DNA of 64,000 bases. Source: Solen grandis (taxonomy: Eukaryota; Mollusca; Bivalvia; Adapedonta; Solenidae). Both the position numbers and the translations under genes were made by a program. The notes under the pieces are model-generated. The model was not told the origin of the DNA, did not search any database, and was given only the letters and a program-made list of their open reading frames with translations. Positions 43,291 through 55,246 of this stretch are shown here, piece by piece (position 1 is the stretch's first letter; each line of letters starts with the position of its first letter). Where the stretch lies: the NCBI GenBank assembly GCA_021229015.1, contig CM037780.1, positions 62,553,323-62,617,322 on the forward strand, given 5' to 3'.

Positions 43291-44530
43291 TACCAAAGAC
43301 CTAAAACCAAGAGATGCGCTACTTATATAACCCTGTGAGGAAATCTCGTATACTCTCTCCTTGGTCGCGATTTGTGACATCATTTGGAGTTAAAAAAATT
43401 ATGTCTATTATGATATGTATGGTGATTATATCATGAAGTGCCTGGATAGCGTTGTGGTAATGCGCTTCGCAGTGGTTACAGTGGTCGTCCGTCCAGATAC
43501 GTAGGTTTTCTTCTATTTCCTTCCACAAAAATGACCACATACGCCGCCACCAGAGCCAAGGAGAGTGGTTTTTAAGTTTCGTAATCGATGTGAAAACTTA
43601 ATTCTTTATTTCTCTTGCGCTCTAAACATACAGATTATTATCTGACGCTAAAAAAACACACACCACCATCAAAACACCGTTTATACGTTCTCTGCGCACA
43701 GTTCCACCCAGCAGCACGGTGATTACATGCCAAATATATACGTGAGATTATTTTTTTCACAGCAGGTACGGAAATTACCAGCAGCTCTGGAATATGACGA
43801 TTTTATAGGAGTAATCACAGTAGTACCGTGTGATCGATACCCGGTGTCCCCATAAAACATCGATGATCGGTCGGTTGCACGTTACATCGTGCTTAATCAT
43901 TTGACTCAATGAAAACCTCATGAACACCGTAAGCTGTAGGTCATGGGAGGAAATATTGCTAAAAGCATGTCAATGTTACTGGATAAATCACATTTAAACT
44001 CTTTTATTTACAACGTTTGCCTGGTTAATTGCTTTACTGCACCTTTCACGGCTACCAGTCATAACTCAAAATTGATTTCTTTTCACATCCACGGTTCAAA
44101 TTGAGCATCTGTTCTAAACACACAGTATTAATGATTTTAATTTAGTCGGAGTCATAATGAAAGAAATCACTTTGTATTAATTTTGTTATCATAACAAATT
44201 GAGAATTTTTTAAGTATTACTGTAATTTGCTAAACAATTTGTGTATTCTTACAGTATGATTTTTTCTGGATTTGTTGTAACATATTAATTGAATAAAAAT
44301 ATTTGTAATATATACATGTATTAAGTTTCTTACCTATGAGGTTTTGCCCAATCTGCATTCATTGCAATTTGCTGATCTGAGTTTTAAATCATTCTATTAT
44401 ACGTTGTATATATATGAATATTATACTTAACTATTAACGAACATTATTTGGTGTAAACAGAATTGACTTTATAGAGTAAACTTTTGTATATCCTCTATAC
44501 TTTCTCTTGACCTATTGCTAAGTAACGCTG
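43291..44530. other. Intergenic DNA, no feature recognised
   Basis: No coding or repeat structure recognised. Confidence 0.3.
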
Positions 44531-44534
44531 TTCT

Positions 44535-47500
44535 AATATATATATTGTCTGTGATTCTTGTATATATATTATCTGTGATTCTTGTATATATATTATCTGT
44601 GATTCTTGTATATATATTATCTGTGATTCTTGTATATATATTGTCTGTGATTCTTGTTATATATTATCTGTGATTCTTGTATATATATTATCTGTGATTC
44701 TTGTATATATTATCTGTGATTCTTGTATATATTATCTGTGATTCTTGTATATATATTATCTGTGATTCTTGTATATATATTATCTGTGATTCTTGTATAT
44801 ATTATCTGTGATTCTTGTATATATTATCTGTGATTCTTGTATATATATTATCTGTGATTCTTGTATATATATTTCTGTGATTCTTGTATATATATTATCT
44901 GTGATTCTTGTATATATATTGTCTGTGATTCTTGTATATATATTATCTGTGATTCTTGTATATATATTTCTGTGATTCTTGTATATATATTATCTGTGAT
45001 TCTTGTATATATTATCTGTGATTCTTGTATATATATTATCTGTGATTCTTGTATATATATTATCTGTGATTCTTGTATATATATTCTGTGATTCTTGTAT
45101 ATATTATCTGTGATTCTTGTATATATTGTCTGTGATTCTTGTATATATATTATCTGTGATTCTTGTATATATATTGTCTGTGATTCTTGTATATATATTG
45201 TCTGTGATTCTTGTATATATATTATCTGTGATTCTTGTATATATATTGTCTGTGATTCTTGTATATATATTATCTGTGATTCTTGTATATATTTTATCTG
45301 TGATTCTTGTATATATATTGTCTGTGATTCTTGTATATATATTATCTGTGATTCTTGTATATATATTATCTGTGATTCTTGTATATATATTGTCTGTGAT
45401 TCTTGTATATATATTGTCTGTGATTCTTGTATATATATTGTCTGTGATTCTTGTATATATATTGTCTGTGATTCTTGTATATATATTGTCTGTGATTCTT
45501 GTATATATATTATCTGTGATTCTTGTATATATATTATCTGTGATTCTTGTATATATATTATCTGTGATTCTTGTATGATTCTTGTATATTATTTCTCGTG
45601 TTTTTATTATTTCTGGATTCTTGTATAATTTCTGGATTCTGTATTATATTATTTGATTGTATATTTATTATTTCTGTGATTCTGTATATTATTATCTGTG
45701 GATTCTTGTATTATTCTGATTCTTGTATATATTTCGGATTCTTGTTATATTTGTCTGTGATCTTGTATATATTTCTGTGATTCTTTATATATTTTCTGTG
45801 TTCTTGTATATATTTCGTGATTTGTATATATTATCTGTGATTCTTGATATTATTGCTGTGAAAATTATCTTTTCTTGTATAAATATTTCTGTACTTTATA
45901 TTTCTGGATTCTGTAATAATTTCTGGATTTTTATAATTATCTGGATTCTTGTATATATATTACTGTATTCTGATGTGATTAAATATCGTGATTCTTGTAT
46001 TATATTGTCTTGATCTTGAAATATTATCTGGATTCTTGTAATATTCGGATTCTGTATTTATTCGTTTCTGTTAATATTTTTGACTTTATAAATATCTTGA
46101 TTTTTAAATTACGGTTCAATATAGTCTGTCTAATATTATTGTGATTTGTAAATAATTTCCTTATTTTGTTATATAATTGGATTTTTTTTAATATTACTTG
46201 ATTTGTATAATATTTGATTCTTTATATATTTTCTGGATTTGTAAATATTACTTGATTTTATATATATTATTGTTTCTTAATAATTTTGTGATTCTTTAAA
46301 TTTGTCTGTATTTTTAATAAACTTGTTCTTTAATATTCTTGATTGATAATATATTATCGTGAATAACTAAATATTATCGTTGATTCTTATAACTGGATTC
46401 TATATATATATTGTTTTTCGTAAATATTATCTGGATCTGTAATATACTGATTCTTGATAATATTGTCTGTGATCTGTATATAATATCTGTGATTCTTGTA
46501 TATATAATCGTGTCTTATATATTATCGTGATTCTGTATATATATTTCGTGTTCTTGTAATATTATCTTGATTCTTGTATAATTTATCTTTTCTTTAAAAT
46601 TTGTCTGGTTTTGTTATATTACGGATCTGTATATTCTTGATTCTTTAATATTATTGGATCTGTTATATATTATTGATTCTTGATTTATACGTACGAATAA
46701 TTGGGATTCTTGTATTAATTTTGTTTCTTAAAATTACTTTTTTTTAATATTACTTATTTGTATAATTTGTTGTATTCTTGTATATTTTTCTTGATTTTGT
46801 AATATTACTGTATTCTTGTATTATATTTCTTATCTTGATTTTGCTGTGATTCTTGAATTATGTCTGTGATTTTTTATATATTTATTTGATTCTTGTATAT
46901 ATATTATTACTTAATATTACGAAATATTGTTGGATCGAATATAGATCTTATTCGATATAATTTTGTTTTTTATAATTTCTTGATTGTAATAAGCGTTTCT
47001 ATTATTTCTTGATTTTGTATATATATCTGTGATTTTGTATATATATTTCTTATTTTATTTTATCTGTGTTCTTTAATTTGGATTTGTAATATATTTCTGG
47101 ATCTTGTATATTTTTCTTGTCTGTATATATTTTTGTGATTTGTATTTTCGTGTTCTTGTATTATATTGTCGTGTTTTGTATATTATGTGTTCTTGTTATA
47201 TTTGTGATTTTGTATATATTTGGTTTTTATTTATTTTGTGATTTGTATATATATTCTGGATTCTTGTTATTTCGTGATTGTTTATTTTGTGTTTTAAATA
47301 TTTCTGATTTTGTATTATATTTCGTGATTTGTTTTTTTCTGTGTCTTTATTATTCTGTGATTCTTGTATATATATCTGTGATTGTTATATATTATCTGTG
47401 TTCTTTTATTTTGTCTGTGATTTGTATTAATTTCTGTATTCTTGTAATATATTGTTGTGATTTTGTATATATTTCTATTTTGTATTATCTGTGATTTTGT

Positions 47501-49770
47501 ATATTTATCTGTGATTCTTGTTATTTTCTTGATCTTGTTTATTTTGTGATCTTGTATATATATTTCTGGATTCTTGTATATATTTCTGATTTTTATATAT
47601 TTTGTGATTGTATATATTGATTCTTTAATTTGTGATTCTTTTAATTTCTGTTCTTGTTTTGTCTGTGATTCTGTTATATATTTCTGTGATTGTATATATT
47701 TCTGTGTTTTGTATATATATTTCTGTGTTCTTGTATATTTCTGGTTTTGTATTTTCTGTGATTTTGAATTATTTATTTTTTTGATTCTTTATTATTTCTG
47801 TGATCTGTTATTATTGTCTGGATTCTTGTATATATTTCTGGATTTGTATATTATTTCGTGTTTTATATTCTGTTTGTATAATATTTCTGTGATTTGTTAT
47901 ATATTTGTGATTTGTATATTATATCTGTATTTGTATTATTTCTGTGATTTGTATATATTTTCTGTGATTTTGTATATTATTTTGATCTTGTATATTATTT
48001 GTGATTCTTTATTTCTGTGATCTTGTTATTTTTTATATTTCTGTGATTTTATATATCTGGATTTTGTATATTTTTCTGTGTTCTTGTTTATTTCTGTTTG
48101 ATATTTTTCGTGTCTTGTTATATATCTGTGATTTAATATATTATCTGTTTCTTGTTATTTATCTGTGTTTGTAATATTTCTGGATTGTATTATTGCTGTG
48201 ATTCTGTAATTATTGTTGTGATTCTGTTATTATTATCTGTGTTCTGTATATATATTCGTGTCTTTATATATTTCTGGATTCTTGTATATTATTTCTGTGA
48301 TTTGTTTATATTCTGTGATTTTGTATTTGTGATTCTTGAATTATTTTGGATTTGTTATATTTTGTGATCTTGTATATATGTCTGTGTTGTATATATTTGT
48401 GTTTTATATTTCTGTGATTGTATATTATTGTCTGTGATTTTGTATTATTTTCTGTGATTTGTATATATTCTGTGTTTTGTATTATTATCTGTATTTGTAT
48501 TTTATCTGTGATTCTTGTATATATTTCTGTGTTCTTGTATATATTTTGTGTTCTTGTATATTATTATCTGTGATCTTGTATATATTTCTGTGATTCTTGT
48601 ATATTATTTCTGTGATTCTTGTATATATATTGTTGATTTTGTATATTTTTGTTCTGTATATATTATGTGATCTTGTTTATAATTTCTGTGATTCTTGTAT
48701 ATATATTATCTGTGATTCTTGTATATAATTCTGTGATTCTTGTATATATTTCTGTGATTTTGTATATTATTATTGTTTCTTGTTATATATTTCTGTGATT
48801 CTTGTATATATTTATCTGTGATTTTGTATATATATTATCTGTGATTCTTGTATATATATTTCTGTGATTCTTGTTATATATTATCTGTGATTTTTATATA
48901 TTATCTGGATTCTTGTATATATTTTTGATTCTTGTATATATATTTTGATTCTTGTATATATTTTTGTGATTCTTTATATTTGTCTGTTTCTTGTATATAT
49001 TTCTGTGATTCTTGTATATTATTGTCTGTGATTCTTGTATATATATTATGTGATTCTGATTATATTATGTGATTCTTGTATATATATTTCTGTGATTCTT
49101 TTATATTATTATCTGTATTATTGTATTTTTATCTGTATTCTTGTATTATATTTTGTATTCTTGTATTATTATTGTGATTCTTGTATATATATTTGTGATT
49201 CTTGTATATATTTCTGTATTCTTGTATTTATTATTTGATTCTTGTATATATTATTTGTATTTCTTGTATTTATATTGTCTTGATTCTTTATATATATTAT
49301 CTGTGATTCTTGTATATATATTATTGTGATTCTTTATATTATTCTTGATTCTTGTATATATTTTCTGTATTTTGTATTTTTATTTTTTGTTCTTTATATA
49401 TATTATCTGTGATTTTGTATATTATTATCTGTGATTCTTGTATATTATTATCTGTGATTTGTATATATATTATTTGATTCTTGTATATTATTTCTGTGAT
49501 TCTTATATATATTTCTGTGATTCTTGTATATTATTTGTATTCTTGTATAATATTTCTGTGATTCTTGTATATATATTTCTGTGATTTTTATATATTTCTG
49601 TGATTCTTGTATATATTTCTGTTTTTATTATATATTATCTGTGATTCTTGTATATATATTATCTGTATTTTTATATTATTATCTGTGATTCTTGTATATA
49701 TATTATCTGTGATTCTTGTATATATATTGTCTGTGATTCTTGTACATATTTTGTGATTCTTGTATATATT
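44535..49770. repeat. 24-bp AT-rich satellite, 5.2 kb
   Basis: The unit is TGTGATTCTTGTATATATATTATC and close variants (about 218 unit lengths). From 44535 to about 45610 copies are almost perfect. From about 45610 to 48500 they are riddled with single-base losses and gains. From 48500 they improve again toward 49740. As 24 is eight codons, clean parts are open in several frames (YILSVILV, YIICDSCI), without any sign of a gene. Confidence 0.97.
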
Positions 49771-49911
49771 CCTATGAAAATGTCAGTTTCACTTTCTTAT
49801 CTTTGAGCACATAACTTATTACTTTGGAGCATGGCGTCACTGGCGGAAAACAATGACTGAGTATTAAACATTTTTGCACTCATAAAGAACTATTGTTTAA
49901 TAAGAAGAGTG

Positions 49912-50145
49912 TATCAGGGGCCCGTTTCACTAAACTTCGTACGAAGTCTTAGTCGTAAGTAGTGTCGACTATTGTCTTATTTTCACAATTAAACATGAAG
50001 AAAGATTACCCATTTTATTACATTACACAAACACAACACTTTCAAATTGTTAAGAATAATTCACAGGAAAATATATATATCTGTGAATTTATGCTTACGA
50101 AGATCTTTTGTTTCGTACGAAGTTTAGTGAAACGGGCCCCTGATA
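49912..50145. mobile_element. 234-bp MITE with perfect 34-bp TIRs
   Basis: Arms 49912-49945 and 50112-50145 are exact reverse complements, starting TATCAGGGGCCCGTTTCACT and including TTCGTACGAA. The ends include TA, so TA may be the target duplication. The centre is AT-rich with no ORF. Perfect arms imply a recent insertion. Confidence 0.88.
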
Positions 50146-50159
50146 CATTGATCTTTTTC

Positions 50160-50420
50160 ACAAATTTATTAAAATTTCGACTTAGTCACACTTCTCGAAA
50201 ACGACAGGAACATGGAACCAGTGAGAAAAATGGACCCCTCGAATGAGGCCGGCGATGGCGTGATGTCATGTTGGGAGTTCATAATGCTGCATATTGAGAC
50301 ATGTCTACAGACATTACGTAGTTCCTGTTTGATGCCATTGGCACTGAAGACACTCTTTGGCAGCCATTTTGTTCGGCTAACGATCATGCAGGCCGAAATC
50401 TGAGAATACTTGCTGTTTTT
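50160..50420. other. GC-richer segment of unknown nature
   Basis: It stands out from AT-rich flanks and is open on both strands for about 63-72 codons. No motif was recognised. GCAGGCCGAAAT at 50389 also occurs near 10836 (GCAGGCCGAAAA) before the Harbinger relic, so it may be transposon-derived. Confidence 0.3.
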
Positions 50421-53196
50421 TAAGTTACCACTGTGCTTTTATTTTTCAGCCTATCTTACTGAAATGTCTATATCTAATTTAATATATTTAAAGGTTAACA
50501 ATTTATAACTAAAAAAGAAAACTACACTGTTTATTTTGGATATACAGTCAAAGCTGTATTCGCGGTCACCTCTTAATAACAGCCAACCTGAGTACAGAGG
50601 CTGGGGACTTAAATGATAGAGAATCTAACCTCCGAACAACAACCATAACCTCCTCCAAATAAAGGCCTAATTTTAATATCCCTGACTAGCCTCTGTTCAC
50701 AACTTGTCAACACATGAATACCAAGAGAACAGTGCATGTGTCGTGTTTTTTAAAAAAAAAGTACGTACAACAACAGTTTCATATATCAAACAGTATTTTA
50801 ATCAAATACACATGTATGCACAGGTATTGATCTTCTTCACTCTACAAGAAGATTGTTACAAAATATTTCAACAAATAGCCATATATAAGCAGACATAAGA
50901 ACACGTGTGCACTCTCTGCCTGTCTGTTTCTCTCTCTCTCTCTCTTTGCTCTCTCTTCCCTCTATCACTATACACACACTTAATCTTATCAAATATGTAA
51001 TATAATATCACTCAAAAAGCAGACACCTTAACCTTGACAAAAGCAATACACACAAAGTCACCTAAAATGTTTCTGACAGGCATAGGATCCGTCTTCAAGT
51101 TAAACAATAATACAAACACATGACTGATCGTTCACACACTAGCGGTATAATTTATTGCACATTGCCGGTTCTTTACTACTATGTAAATCCTGTAACTTGG
51201 AATGATGGCTGTAAAATTGATTACAATGTAGTCAGTGCTGCTTGGATTTTCTGGCCTATGAATTAACTCTACATAGGTGATAAATGAACAATAAACTATT
51301 AGCTTCATCTTAAGACTGTGAAAGCAAATATGCAAAACCATTTTGATTACTTTTAATAAGGCTAAAGAATATGTATTTCTTAAGTATGGCCTTGAGAAAT
51401 GGATGTTAAGTCTATATTCCAATGTTATTTTTTTCTAAATCTATAAATATCTCAGTGATTATGATTGATTATTTTTCTTAATATGTTATGGTTATAAATA
51501 CCAACTGTTAATTTTGTAAATTCATTTGTAAATAAAGAAAAAAATTAATGATTAAGAATTTCAAAATTCTAAGTCTGCATCTAAAATACAGACTCAGGTG
51601 ATTGATGACTTTGGGAAGAGACCTATGAAAGGAAGATATCAAACTTCTTTAAAATCCAGTTGAAAATGTTGTTTTAGCACACAGTAGAATATTAAATTTT
51701 TCAAACTTTCAAAAAAAAAAGCATAGAGGAAAGTTTAATTATAAAACTCCAAGGAAGTTTGATTTTATAAATCACAACTCTTATTCAACCAGTGTAATAG
51801 AAAAACAACATTTACATGAATTGGACTTTGCTTTTCTACATAAAACTTTATTATTTCTTGACTAATATAGCTAAATAAAGTATCATTTTGATGGATATGT
51901 ACTATTCCAAAACAAGATACATTTTACTTACACATCTTTAATAGAATGGAATTTATTTGCAAATGTGATTTTGAGAGAATTGGACGGTTGCAAGATTTAG
52001 ATGTGTTGCCAGTCTTTGTTATTAAGCCAACCCTGAATTCCAGGGTTGGTAGGTAGGTAGGTATTTTTTTTATAACTCAAATGTTAGAAATATAGCTGAA
52101 AGTGATCCCCCCCCCCATCCCCCACCCAACGAAATGGACATAAAAAGATCAAAATAAAAGTATGAGTAGTGACCATTTTGATGAGTTGGTTGGAGCACTA
52201 CAAACAAACCTATTTTTAATTTTGGCCTTATAGGTCTTATGGGCCCTGGGGTATTGTATGGAAGTATGCTGCATCTATAAATACAGCAGAAAATGTTTGA
52301 TATATAACTTCAGACCCTCCATTAAAACCAGTCTATCATTAACAATCTTTGGTCTTGGACTGATATTTTCTATTTCAAGCATTCATACTAATATATTTCA
52401 TTTATTGACTATAAATTTCAGTGCAGAATGCACTGTTTTCATTATATCTAAATCTTTGTTAATTAGATACCCTTTATTTATTTGAACTTGCTTCATTAAT
52501 TTGGTCATGCTCAAGAGTATTCCATTACAATTTCATTACAGTCAACACAAAAGAAATGCACTGCCCAACAATGTCTTTCAAATAAATTCTTTGAGACTCT
52601 TTAAAAGTTGTGTTCACTAATGATGAGAAATAAAACTGAAATGACCCTTTCTCATCAGCATGGCCTCTCCATAGATAAAGATTTCATTGCTCAAGCAGTG
52701 AATTAATAGAAATGATGAATATTTCACTAATGGGTGGGGTGAAACAATGATCACCCGCTGTTCTAAATTAATTATCAACACTTGGCCATTTATACATTTT
52801 CCAATACTGTAATGGTGCAAAGCTGCCAGCTTCTATGTTCAAATAAAGCTCTTACATTACCTCATCAATTTATATTGATTCATGATTTTTATCTCTTAAA
52901 AACTGCACTTAAATCAATGGTATTATTTTGTATGCCTGTTGCACATAAAACTTTAATAATATTTGTGGCTTTGCCCTAAGAGACATTACTGGCACGGCAG
53001 AAGCATATTTCTATTGAAAACAGCACTAATGTATTAATATATCAGAAATTCTGTATTATTTCAGTAACAGACTGTCCTGTTTATAGGACACTGTCAAGAG
53101 CCATATCTATGAATGCAACTTTCAGACTCTTTACTGAACTTGAATGAGATAATATACCCATTGACACTGTGACCAAGTTTAGTGACAATTGCTCTA
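50421..53196. other. Intergenic DNA downstream of PIK3C3, no gene recognised
   Basis: AT-rich with a (CT)n tract at 50931-50946 and a short (TAGG)n at 52050. Small open frames on both strands show no motif or splice context. Confidence 0.35.
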
Positions 53197-53202
53197 TATT
53201 TG

Positions 53203-54369
53203 CAGACCTGTGAACTTTATTCGGTCTGAAAGTGGGAGATCTGTGCTCCCAAAGTGGGAGATTGGGTTGTGTGAGAGGGAGATTTTTCGCAGCGCGTTTT
53301 TTTCGCAAAGAAAAGAAAGAAAGTAGGAAAGAAAGCCAAAAGAAAGAAAGAAAAAAGGGAAGGAAAGAAGCCAAAGGAAAGAAAGGAAGTCAAAGGAAAG
53401 AAAGAAAGCCAATGGAAAGGAAGGAAGGATAGAAAGAAAAAAGAAAATATAGTGTATGCATTTCTTTCACTGACAAACATTTGAAAATATCTTCTTTTTT
53501 TCTTCTTTCTTTTTTAATCTATTAGTAGATCTATTGAATTTTAAAATTATTGTGTAATTTTTTGTTTGTAGATTTACAGGAATGTTATAGACTGTAACAG
53601 AATAAATAATTGAAATTTGACCAAAGATTTTCATCAAATAATGAAAATAACAAGCTCCAACTTTGGTAAAATTACTTTTTTTATATAAAGAAAAATGATG
53701 GTATTGATTCTGGAGTTGTTGATGAAATTTTTAGAAGTTATATTTTGATATTATGTCAAAGATTAGATCTACTAACATGTCAAAAGATTACCTCTTTCTC
53801 TTTGCAGCATGGTCATCTGCACTTCCTAAAGGACGCTTAGGCATTGGCAAGATCAAAAAGTTAACACTATGAAATCTGCAAGATGTTTGACTTAAAAAAT
53901 TACCATGATATATATATACGATTTTGCCATGCCAAAATAAGTAATACTTCCCTGAATTAACAAACACTTACCCTTCTAATAAACATCATAGGTGGGGTGA
54001 AGTGCCACATGCATCAGGTAACCCTCCCCAGGCAGACATGTGCATGTCAGTGGCTAATCATCTTCAATCCTCTCCCCAACCCCCCCCCAAATACACGGCG
54101 AAGTGACACACAGGTATTTCTGACACTCCCCACCCACCCTGAAATCACGCTCTAAACGAGATCACGTTCCGATAATAGCCGAATCAACTTACGCAATCGT
54201 CATACACCTCGGCTCGGTAGGGGAGCAATTAGTGCTCCAAAAGTTGATAAGCGGTATATTGGGGGCCTTGAGATCAAAGGCGGTAGATTTCTGGTGTTGG
54301 TCGGTAGACCGGGAGATGCAAGCAATTATCGGTAGCTCCAGCTCAAAATCGGGAGAGTTCACAGGTCTG
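53203..54369. mobile_element. Non-autonomous TIR element, 1167 bp, with a 6-bp target duplication
   Basis: Perfect 14-bp TIRs CAGACCTGTGAACT (53203-53216) and its reverse complement (54356-54369) are flanked by TATTTG at 53197-53202 and 54370-54375. The interior has GGGAGAT and CGGTAGA words near the ends, a purine microsatellite (53304-53450) and no transposase. CAG-type termini recall hAT, but hAT makes 8-bp duplications. The superfamily is open. Confidence 0.8.
53304..53450 (+). repeat. GAAA/GGAAA purine microsatellite
   Basis: Irregular repeat of AAAGAAAG and GGAAAGAAAG inside the TIR element. It creates Lys/Arg/Glu-rich and Phe/Ser/Leu-rich open frames that are artefacts. Confidence 0.93.
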
Positions 54370-54769
54370 TATTTGTCAAATTCAGATAATGGACAGAGCT
54401 AATAATGTAATTTCTTCTCAAATCAAGGGTCATAACTCTGGCAATTCTTAGACTTGTTATCAAACTTGGTATTAAAATTGTACCAGTAAGCACTGTAAAT
54501 ATGGGTTGATGGCCTACATTTAACAAAAATAGAGAGGAAAAATATTATATGAGTTTTTATCAATTTAAGGGCCACTTAAGGATTGACTTGGACATTCTGG
54601 CTATTTATCAAACCATATCTATATGATGTGCCAGTGATTTATATTTATTATAAACAGCATGACCAAGTTTGGTAAAGATTGGACAAATGGACTACTCCTG
54701 CCAAGGTGGAATGTGGACTACAGAGTGACCAATCCATCTACAACACTTTTCATCATACAATAGACAAAT

Positions 54770-55231
54770 AAAAAGATCTCTGTTGCCCATAATTTAATAA
54801 GTAAAACACAGATTGCAATAACTCATCTTATCTCAGTATTGAATCTGAATGCACACCATTTAATTGTCAAAGCAGCCCACTCATCACAGTCAAAGATATT
54901 TATCTACCTCTACACAGGATCTGCATCAGCTGTTCCCATTCAACAAGGACTGTTAAAACCAGCAGTGCCTGGATCACATTGCCATCCTTCTTGACACTCC
55001 TTCATATAAATCTGCTTTAAGTGTTCTTTACATCTGCCAATCTTACAATAACTTACTCAACATTTTAAAGATTAGCCATAGCTGTTCGATGGAGGATGCA
55101 AGTTAACATTAAACCTAGCATCTGTCTCCAGTATCAGTATTGGCTTTCTTATCATCACAGGTTTCTTAATTCAATACACAAATGTCCATAAACTTCCTTG
55201 ATCAATGAATAGTCATCATAACCTCTGACCT
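54770..55231 (-). other. Probable 3' UTR of PIK3C3
   Basis: It follows the TAG stop on the - strand with no known repeat inside. ATTAAA-type signals on the - strand lie at 54859-54864 and 54793-54798, suggesting a UTR of about 400-450 nt. This is inference; the cleavage site is unknown. Confidence 0.35.
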
Positions 55232-55246
55232 CTATCGTCTCCAATA
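55232..55246 (-). CDS. PIK3C3: PIK3C3 terminal coding exon (15 nt)
   Basis: On the - strand the acceptor TTTTCTGTTTACAG is followed by TATTGGAGACGATAG, which encodes YWRR and a stop. It completes the FxxxAQ|YWR(K/R) end of Vps34 exactly in phase. Confidence 0.88.
   Translation of the reverse strand, partial: YWRR

Noticed and set aside
44793..45628. Hydrophobic repeat proteins (YILSVILV, YIICDSCI)
   Set aside because: They are satellite translations with a 24-bp period and no start context, promoter or splice evidence.
53081..53480. Phe/Ser/Leu-rich membrane-like open frames on the - strand
   Set aside because: They come from the GAAA microsatellite inside a transposon.
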